From Holothuria scabra (taxonomy: Eukaryota > Echinodermata > Holothuroidea > Aspidochirotida > Holothuriidae), in NCBI GenBank assembly GCA_037179385.1, contig CM074185.1, forward strand, positions 49,541,000 through 49,604,999: a stretch of DNA of 64,000 nt, read 5' to 3'. The notes beneath the pieces were generated by a model, which had not been told where the DNA came from, ran no database searches, and was given only the letters and a program-made list of their open reading frames with translations. Every line of letters begins with the position of its first letter. Position 1 is the stretch's first letter. Both the position numbers and the translations under genes were made by a program. This document shows, piece by piece, positions 61,201 to 64,000 of the stretch.

Positions 61201-61255
61201 TTGTTGTACCATCCTGGGGATCAGTGGCTACCAACTTCTTCAAAGCAGAGAACAT
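31062..61255 (-). CDS. RABL6: Rab-like protein 6 (complete gene span, 12 coding exons)
   Basis: RABL6 (also PARF, RBEL1, C9orf86) is a GTPase-domain protein with a long disordered tail; mammalian work ties it to Arf/p53 signalling and proliferation. The 12 coding exons join in frame to 2193 nt, that is 730 residues plus TGA; human RABL6 has 729. Residues 1-44 match the family N-terminus (MFSALKKLV, RRFAKGVQYN). The P-loop is GDRNTGKS at 51-58. The switch II region is WDVVDKG (100-106) instead of the usual DxxGQ, as in other RABL6 proteins. The base-binding motif is NMRD at 177-180, and the G5-like ESSMK at 212-216. The tail has the conserved VEDFVPDEGIDRSFF and GGNPMVAGF blocks, a lysine-rich nuclear-localisation-type region and a final ALEMFLEG. 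The start has a fair context (A at -3). An upstream 5' UTR exon is possible because acceptor-like TTGCTTAG lies just before it. Confidence 0.95.
33513..33655 (-). CDS. RABL6: RABL6 coding exon 11
   Basis: The acceptor is TTTTGGACAG and the donor ATAGG|GTGAGG; phases are 1 and 0. It encodes NYEFDSLVNINDEEPSG, a Thr-rich linker, and the start of the basic region (AKKKKSRTKDR). Confidence 0.85.
34805..34891 (-). repeat. 22-bp minisatellite, four copies
   Basis: The unit TAGGGACACTGCAACAGATG plus CA is repeated four times in RABL6 intron 10 with almost no change. Confidence 0.85.
35474..35509 (-). repeat. poly-C / poly-A junction
   Basis: 22 near-continuous C followed by 14 A on +; on the RABL6 sense strand this is a T run leading into a G run, as at 17010, 18510 and 47625. 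Confidence 0.8.
35576..35705 (-). CDS. RABL6: RABL6 coding exon 10
   Basis: The acceptor is CTTTACAG and the donor TTCCA|GTAAGT; phases are 0 and 1. It encodes a Ser-rich segment (LQRSSSSEPESATSPSSAG). It is assigned by phase and splice sites rather than by clear homology. Confidence 0.82.
37174..37537 (-). CDS. RABL6: RABL6 coding exon 9 (GGNPMVAGF block, acidic)
   Basis: The acceptor is TACTTTGTAG and the donor CCAGAG|GTAGGT. It encodes DDGGNPMVAGFQEEL, conserved in RABL6, then a long acidic serine-rich disordered run (SDSEPETP, DIDSSDNENES). It is the longest coding exon, 364 nt. Confidence 0.94.
38502..38706 (-). CDS. RABL6: RABL6 coding exon 8 (VEDFVPDE block)
   Basis: The acceptor is TTACCATTAG and the donor GATAG|GTAAGT. 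It encodes the family signature SVEDFVPDEGIDRSFFEDD, then a lysine-rich stretch (KSSKKKQKKH). Confidence 0.95.
39469..39699 (-). CDS. RABL6: RABL6 coding exon 7 (proline-rich)
   Basis: The acceptor is CTTGACCAG and the donor GCTG|GTGAGT; phases are 1 and 1. It encodes a Ser/Thr/Pro-rich linker (NAPPPPNISEPPTQT) and the short hydrophobic LSQKFSRWFSSS, matching the ISRLFG patch of vertebrate RABL6. Confidence 0.9.
41727..41783 (+). other. possible first coding exon with CCAAT-box promoter
   Basis: ATG at 41727 opens 19 codons (MLGLEASFPIEVQILFKQD) followed by a strong donor GAC|GTAAGT. Upstream are an ATTGG (41653) and a CCAAT (41682) in a CpG-richer stretch. It lies inside the 4.35-kb element, on the strand opposite RABL6. 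It could be the 5' end of a lost transposase gene, or chance. Confidence 0.25.
41810..42060. mobile_element. piggyBac-type MITE copy 1
   Basis: 251 bp with TTAA on both sides. Ends CCCTTTACCGTTGT / ACAATGGTAAAGGG. CCC ends plus a TTAA duplication are the piggyBac hallmark. GGGTCCTTTTGGACCC forms a hairpin near the left end. Confidence 0.8.
42314..42578. mobile_element. piggyBac-type MITE copy 2 (long form)
   Basis: 265 bp, TTAA flanked. Has about 14 extra bases around TTTCGAGTTTCGAGCTACTG compared with copies 1, 3 and 5. Confidence 0.8.
42682..42932. mobile_element. piggyBac-type MITE copy 3
   Basis: 251 bp, TTAA flanked, close to copy 1 but with GAGCTAAGATG where copy 1 has GAGCTCGGCTG. 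Confidence 0.8.
43186..43450. mobile_element. piggyBac-type MITE copy 4 (long form)
   Basis: 265 bp, TTAA flanked, almost identical to copy 2. Confidence 0.8.
43554..43804. mobile_element. piggyBac-type MITE copy 5
   Basis: 251 bp; the 14-bp ends CCCTTTACCGTTGT / ACAACGGTAAAGGG pair perfectly. The left TTAA is mutated (TAAA), the right is intact. Confidence 0.8.
44412..44545 (-). mobile_element. SINE copy d (fragment)
   Basis: Has GAGTTAGTTAGACGAGG, GGCTCAGTTTATTGG, and CTCACTGGCTTGTTTTCCCT followed by ACTCCAATGCTTATG, as in the other copies. Confidence 0.6.
44993..45102 (-). CDS. RABL6: RABL6 coding exon 6
   Basis: The acceptor is TTTTGACAG and the donor GCAG|GTAAAT; phases are 2 and 1. 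It encodes YLSSLETKKQKRQKK followed by a Ser/Pro linker. It marks the start of the low-complexity tail and has only loose similarity to vertebrate RABL6; it is supported by phase and splice sites. Confidence 0.88.
45170..45186. repeat. G17 homopolymer
   Basis: 17 G on + in RABL6 intron 5, just upstream of exon 6 on the sense strand. Confidence 0.85.
46250..46459 (-). CDS. RABL6: RABL6 coding exon 5 (G5-like motif, coiled region)
   Basis: The acceptor is TTTTGCAG and the donor GATTT|GTAAGT. It encodes YAESSMKNGFGLKYL (G5-like ESSMK) and the LQLQKETLLRQLETN helix, which is the most conserved block downstream of the GTPase domain. Confidence 0.95.
46798..46958 (-). other. exon-like open frame in RABL6 intron 4
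   Basis: A good acceptor (TTTTGGCTTTTACAG) opens a 53-codon frame with protein-like composition (LQQALRDGDEDISKLVMAG, SRTNRFWLKANGLPSNCYHS) ending in TAA. Its frame needs phase 1, but exon 4 leaves in phase 2, so inclusion would give RITTGFKRW and a stop. I do not recognise the peptide. It could be a pseudogene piece, a poison exon or chance. Confidence 0.3.
47650..47790 (-). CDS. RABL6: RABL6 coding exon 4 (G4-type motif)
   Basis: The acceptor is AATTTCAG and the donor CAGAG|GTAATT. It encodes the IERELPKVPQHIPV strand and GNMRDMG, the equivalent of the NKxD guanine-specificity motif. Phases are 2 and 2. Confidence 0.94.
48000..50330 (-). other. RABL6 intron 3, no distinct feature
   Basis: Non-coding, A/T-rich. 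Only short C and A runs (near 48210, 49080 and 49725) stand out. Confidence 0.55.
50335..50527 (-). CDS. RABL6: RABL6 coding exon 3 (switch II region)
   Basis: The acceptor is CTGTTCCAG and the donor CAGTG|GTAAGG. It encodes TDDIVKVEVWDVVDKG, a family-specific basic/acidic insertion, and FLDVYKGTHGVVMVLDITKQ. It ends in phase 2, splitting the W codon. Confidence 0.95.
50638..52365. mobile_element. 1728-bp Mutator-like non-autonomous element
   Basis: Flanked by an exact 11-bp direct repeat AGATACAAGAT (50627-50637 and 52366-52376). The terminal inverted repeats begin GGGTCATYCCAYCAGGTTGG and extend about 26 bp with two mismatches. A 9-11-bp duplication is typical of Mutator-like elements. No transposase frame. 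Inside, GATGTAACRTGGACACC recurs at about 50827, 51201, 51393, 51581, 51757, 51938 and 52131, mostly 176-193 bp apart. It lies in RABL6 intron 2. Confidence 0.75.
51201..51229. repeat. perfect 29-bp hairpin inside the Mutator-like element
   Basis: TGTAACATGGACA-CTG-TGTCCATGTTACA: 13-bp arms without mismatch, one of the periodic motif sites. Confidence 0.85.
52398..52944 (-). repeat. tandem duplication of about 275 bp
   Basis: GCACTTGCCATAATCC begins at 52398 and again at 52674. The two units end in GACGAATTTGGAAA and differ at only a few positions, so the duplication is recent. It abuts the Mutator-like element and lies in RABL6 intron 2. Confidence 0.9.
53574..53842. mobile_element. hAT-like MITE, 269 bp
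   Basis: Ends CAGGCTTCGACAA / TTGTCGAAGCCTG are perfect inverted repeats of 13 bp, flanked by TCTACCA on both sides (7-bp candidate duplication). The interior near the right end is GC-rich (TCCCGGGCTGTCGGGCGGGG). Confidence 0.75.
54066..54200 (-). CDS. RABL6: RABL6 coding exon 2 (P-loop)
   Basis: The acceptor is TTTTCCAG and the donor AAAG|GTACG. It encodes KVIIKGDRNTGKS, the nucleotide-binding P-loop, and the EEYIPTPEIQVASIQW effector-region equivalent. Phases are 1 and 1. Confidence 0.95.
54316..55150 (-). mobile_element. LINE 3' fragment (CR1/L2-type reverse transcriptase end)
   Basis: Read on -, 55150-54394 gives SLKLNPEKTEVLHLVSRF, AKNLGVIF, ASFALHKIGQLRHYL, HAFVTCRLDYGISLFYGLP, HITPVLRNLHWLPV, RAFSTVSAKLWNDLP and a stop. 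This is the C-terminal end of a CR1/L2-clade reverse transcriptase. There is one frameshift near 54880. The 5' end is lost, and the 3' end has GCGCTATATAAGAACTG with an (ATT)n tail at 54316-54330. Inactive, in RABL6 intron 1. Confidence 0.85.
55160..56085 (-). other. RABL6 intron 1, no distinct feature
   Basis: Non-coding. A CTGCCATTAGTGGGGTCCAT string near 55770 recurs at 37690 with one change, hinting at a shared low-copy repeat. Confidence 0.5.
56085..56165 (-). mobile_element. SINE copy e (fragment)
   Basis: GGTTTAAGTCAGGCCAGCTG and TGTGGCTCACTGGCTTATGG match the other family members; the rest is lost. Confidence 0.55.
56878..57610. repeat. array A of the DR1-bearing repeat (diverged)
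   Basis: Five units, with the diagnostic TGACC motif at about 56908, 57143, 57289, 57439 and 57588. The unit also has AGACTTTGACCCC, CAAAAACAATAGGG-type and CCTTGAGATATC strings. One unit (57439-57451) has an intact TGACCTTTGACCT. Spacing varies, so this array is older than array B. Confidence 0.8.
57660..58990. other. RABL6 intron 1, CpG-richer stretch
   Basis: Contains CGTACGTACGTACGT (58080) and CTAGCTAGCTA-type runs (58800), with more CpG than the surroundings. No coding frame or clear element. An alternative promoter is possible but unsupported. Confidence 0.35.
59002..59171. mobile_element. 170-bp near-perfect palindrome with a CRE in each arm
   Basis: Arms of about 77 bases, GGGAATAAAGTCATGGTGCC to GCCCATATG and back, pair with few mismatches around GGC-TTC-GCC. 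Each arm holds the full cAMP-response element TGACGTCA (59052-59059, 59113-59120). Probably a foldback MITE; no target duplication is clear. Confidence 0.8.
59172..59700. other. promoter-like stretch, function unknown
   Basis: A CCAAT (59265), a TATAAA (59328) and a downstream ATG (59354) are well spaced on +, but the frame stops after 20 codons. A 103-codon - strand frame covers 59351-59662; I do not recognise it. Confidence 0.2.
60030..60945. repeat. array B: 145-bp tandem repeat with DR1 nuclear-receptor motif
   Basis: The diagnostic motif starts at 60108, 60253, 60398, 60543, 60688 and 60833, exactly 145 bp apart six times. Intact TGACCTTTGACCT (reverse AGGTCAAAGGTCA, a DR1 element) is at 60108 and 60543; the rest differ by one base. 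Each unit also has TTTGACC and GTGACC half-sites. It lies 280-1015 bp downstream of RABL6 exon 1. Confidence 0.9.
60957..61020. repeat. (CA)n microsatellite
   Basis: About 64 bases of CA with a few T and G interruptions, directly after array B and 100 bases from RABL6 exon 1. Confidence 0.95.
61123..61255 (-). CDS. RABL6: RABL6 coding exon 1 (start codon)
   Basis: ATG is at 61255-61253. The exon encodes MFSALKKLV...RRFAKGVQYN and stops after the first base of the next codon; donor A|GTGAGT. The exon 2 acceptor restores ATG (M45), matching human QYNMK. It sits next to a (CA)n tract and the DR1 repeat array in intron 1. Confidence 0.95.
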
Positions 61256-62654
61256 GGTTGCTACTGCGTCTAAGCAACAATTAAAATCTTATCTTCAGCT
61301 GGTTCACATTATCAACAAGCTCTGTCAAAACAAAAGAAAAGAAAAACAAATTAATATAAGACAATGATGCAGGTACAGTATTTCATACTAAGATACTGTA
61401 TCACCAACAAGTTCTTTAAAAAACAAATGTGAACCACATTTTTCAAAGGATACATTTCCAGTCTAGAATCTACATGGATACTGCACTGAAAATACAATAC
61501 AATTTTGCTATGGAAAACACTATGGGGTCATTTTGTTCATTTCCTGTTGGTCCACCATGTACGTATTTGCCAATATCATGGAACATTTTATGCATGCAAA
61601 GCAAGGGAAATGTTCATGGCCAACTAAAATCATTTTCAAATCAATAATGTGTAGTATATTCTTAACCTAAAGGCCTGTTAAATTAGAATTTGGACAGAAC
61701 ATGAGAAATGAACTCTGTACTTCATGCATTTCTGTTACAGTACTTACTGTACATCTTATAACTTTATTCTTGAAAATACAGTACAATGCTTAAAAAGGGA
61801 GCAGTTACCGCAAACTTATTTTGAAGCATAACAGTACTGTTAATCTTTCATATCTACACACTAAAACTTGTGTCGTATACTGTACGATAGATTCTGTGTT
61901 TTCTATTACGGTATATACTTATCAGTATCATGCATCCAGAAACATTACAACATTTTCTGCCACATTCATCACCAACACACAGAACTTATTTGTAAAATTC
62001 AGTTAGTCCAGGATGCAATGTGATTTATTTCCTATAAGCATAGAGTATCATATGATGTAACACCATAAATGAGGTACAGTGTCAAGATACCATCTACAGT
62101 ATAGTACTGTATGTCAAATCAAACTGAATTCAAAGTGGTAGACTACACTCAATGCTTTTATCTCACAACAATTCAGATAAAAAAGGTATGATGCTATTGA
62201 AAACACATTGCCTCATCAAACCACTTAAAGAGTTCTGGTTCTGCACTGCACCCATAATGAACTACACGTGCAGCAAAAAGGTGTATAGAGTAGCGGCACA
62301 GTTCTAAGTTCCACCAGTACCATTACTTCTCCAGATGTCATATCATAAAGAAATTTGGTACTGAATACAGGGTACAGTACCTTACTTGCAGTCTAAATTT
62401 TTGAAGGATTCAATATTATAAAACTCTAACCAGGATACTGTATACACTTGGCTGATTAGTTATGTGCTGTATAAGAACTTTCTACAAAGAAAGTGTACCT
62501 GACTTCTTTATGTACAGTACCAAATTTATAACTTCCTTTCCTTTGTTAAAGTAAATAGTCCACGTGTACAGCAGGCAGGGTGTTTACACCAGATCAAAGA
62601 GCAATCAATTTTATTTAACTCTTGACAGACTAGCTGGTAGGCAGCATGTCTACT
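61256..62654 (-). promoter_or_regulatory. RABL6 upstream region
   Basis: Between the RABL6 start and the SERAC1-like stop. No coding frame. TACAGTAC-type motifs are frequent. A 5' UTR exon and promoter of RABL6 should lie here, but no core element is convincing. Confidence 0.35.
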
Positions 62655-62914
62655 TCACAAACTGTGGGCAATGCTGATTTCTTTAATGTAAGGTTTAGTG
62701 AACTTCTTTCTTATTAAAACAATTTCTTCTTGCCTCCAGTCGTTCGCACTTAGTTTTTGAAGAGCTTTAACCCTTTCTGGACCATCATCGCCAAAAAGAG
62801 TGCAACAACGGAAAAATGCCAGTCTCCATTTGATGAAAACTCTGTCCAGTGTTTCTTCCAGAGAAAATGGATTTATGTATGGAGCCACCCCTTTGTTAGT
62901 AAGGTACCTTCTGA
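62655..62914 (-). CDS. SERAC1-like exon B (to stop)
   Basis: The acceptor CATACCATCAG gives the phase needed by exon A (K-V-R-R-Y). It encodes a helical, basic/aromatic segment and stops at 62655-62657. An alternative donor GTGAAG near 62658 could skip the stop. Confidence 0.5.
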
Positions 62915-63925
62915 CTGATGGTATGGTGTATGGGAAAATACAGATGTAGGCTACAGTTAATCAACACTGGTCAAATCATCACATTGGGGGTTTTCCTTTC
63001 CTTTCGCAGAATTTTCATTGTTCTTTTGTTTTCAGTAGGCCTATACAACATTTGAAACAGAGAGATGGCGTAAACAATGTCAACCCCGAACCCCCTTATT
63101 AAATGATGAAAGTGTGGTCTTTTGAAACTCTACATGAGGAAATAATGGTTAAATGTTGATACACAGCAAGAACATATACAACAGTCAAACATTTTCACAT
63201 TCACAGAAAGGCAATTCCGTGAGAGAAAAGGTGTACCAAGATGGCTGTCTACTATGGCTATGGCTTTGTGTGAAAGTTTGTACTTGCTCAAGTAAATCAA
63301 CAGATTTTGCAATAAAGTTGAAATATCTATTAAATAATACAAAGTAAGGTCAAAATTACTACCCTTATTGCAGGATTATGATATTGTTTCCCATTCCAGT
63401 TAAACTTCTGTTCAAAATATTACAGCGTTGTCATCAAATCATACAAATTACAGCTTCAAAGCAGCCATCTTGGTGCATCATTTTTGCTCCAGACGGTAGC
63501 AACAATCTACGGATAGGACATGTACGCATTTCATGCTCATTGCAGTGTCCATATGTATGGAGGAAGTCTGTGGCAGTACCCCATTGTACAAAGTGGTACA
63601 GTAAGGCCTAAGATGAGTTACTGTAGCATGTACAGTAAGAGCATGGTCCTGACAGGGGACAGCTTGGGTAAATGACTCATTGCTCACTACTGTACATGCA
63701 CAACTATTACCATATTCCATGAGAGCACTGGATATGAATAAGTGTGCTATAGCTCTTACCTTTCTTCCAAACTGCATTCATGAGTTGCTGTTCTGATGTA
63801 TTCAAAGTAACGTTGAGGCAAACAAGTCCAATTAACAGGGTGCCAGATCGTAAAACAAGGCCTACTGGTAACTTAATGAATCTACGTTGCTTGAAAATCT
63901 CCCAATGCTTGTTTCTGTTGGTACA
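62655..63925 (-). CDS. SERAC1-like N-terminal fragment (two exons)
   Basis: Two - strand exons, 63760-63925 and 62655-62914, join in phase 1 to one frame of about 141 codons ending in TGA. The first carries HW, a basic patch and a hydrophobic helix (LPVGLVLRSGTLLIGLV). The second has YINPFSLEETLD and RVKALQKLSANDW, ending ISIAHSL. The order (HW, helix, NPF-S, RxxA-LS-W, LARS-like end) follows the N-terminus of SERAC1, a lipid-remodelling protein at mitochondria-ER contacts. Similarity is modest and judged by eye. SERAC1's armadillo-like region and lipase domain are absent before RABL6 starts at 61255. Either the gene uses the weak donor TTT|GTGAAG before the stop, with further exons unseen, or this is a truncated copy. 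The 5' end lies at or beyond the window edge. Confidence 0.45.
63760..63925 (-). CDS. SERAC1-like exon A (membrane helix)
   Basis: An acceptor TGTACATAG directly follows an in-frame TAG, so the frame begins at 63925. The donor is AAAG|GTAAGA, phase 1. It encodes NKHWEIFKQRR, a roughly 20-residue hydrophobic helix, and an amphipathic stretch ending MNAVWKK. Confidence 0.5.
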
Positions 63926-64000
63926 CTATGTACAGGTAAACTTAGGAAGCTGTGGAAAGGAAAAGAATTGATGTTAAAAGCTGTAGATTATTTAATTAAA

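Noticed and set aside
61258..61279. GTTGCT...AGCAAC inverted motif just upstream of the RABL6 start, resembling an RFX X-box
   Set aside because: The spacer is about 10 bases, far longer than the 0-3 allowed in an X-box.
1..64000. CRISPR arrays, bacterial operons or phage features
   Set aside because: The window is spliced animal DNA. The regular repeats found are satellites and transposons without spacer/repeat structure.

Overview
The window is animal nuclear DNA: spliced genes with long introns, about 36-37% GC by eye, and many transposon remnants. Two genes are clear and convergent. On the + strand is the 3' half of a Crumbs (crb) homologue. On the - strand is a complete RABL6 gene. A third, partial - strand gene upstream of RABL6 resembles the N-terminus of SERAC1. 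An invertebrate deuterostome, most likely an echinoderm such as a sea cucumber, is my best guess from gene and repeat style. That is inference; nothing in the sequence proves the species.

Layout. 1-16254: crb, five exons visible at 2730-3071, 9308-9544, 12512-12730, 14075-14334 and 16033-16254. They encode nine EGF-like domains, one membrane helix and a 37-residue tail ending in ERLI. The gene's 5' part lies left of the window. 16255-about 20585: T-rich, probably the crb 3' UTR, ending at AATAAA 20561-20566. About 20590-24140: boundary region with SINE and foldback repeats. About 24145-31061: probable RABL6 3' UTR on the - strand. 31062-61255: RABL6, 12 coding exons whose phases all join into a 730-residue protein, close to the 729 of human RABL6. 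61256-62654: RABL6 upstream region. 62655-63925: two exons of the SERAC1-like gene on the - strand.

The RABL6 introns hold most of the unusual DNA. Intron 6 (39700-44992) carries a 4.35-kb element with 16-bp terminal inverted repeats, and nested in it is an exact 872-bp-period array of five piggyBac-type (TTAA) MITEs. Intron 2 (50528-54065) carries a 1728-bp Mutator-like element with an 11-bp target duplication and an internal motif recurring about every 185 bp, a 275-bp tandem duplication, and a hAT-like MITE. Intron 1 (54201-61122) carries a LINE 3' fragment, two arrays of a roughly 145-bp repeat bearing DR1-type nuclear-receptor half-sites, and a 170-bp near-perfect palindrome with a CRE (TGACGTCA) in each arm. 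A tRNA-derived SINE family recurs at five places.

The genes are functionally unrelated as far as known: Crumbs sets apical polarity, RABL6 is a Rab-like GTPase-domain protein linked to proliferation, and SERAC1 is a lipid-remodelling protein. I found no new multi-gene system. The most original material is the structure of the mobile elements and the DR1 array just inside RABL6.
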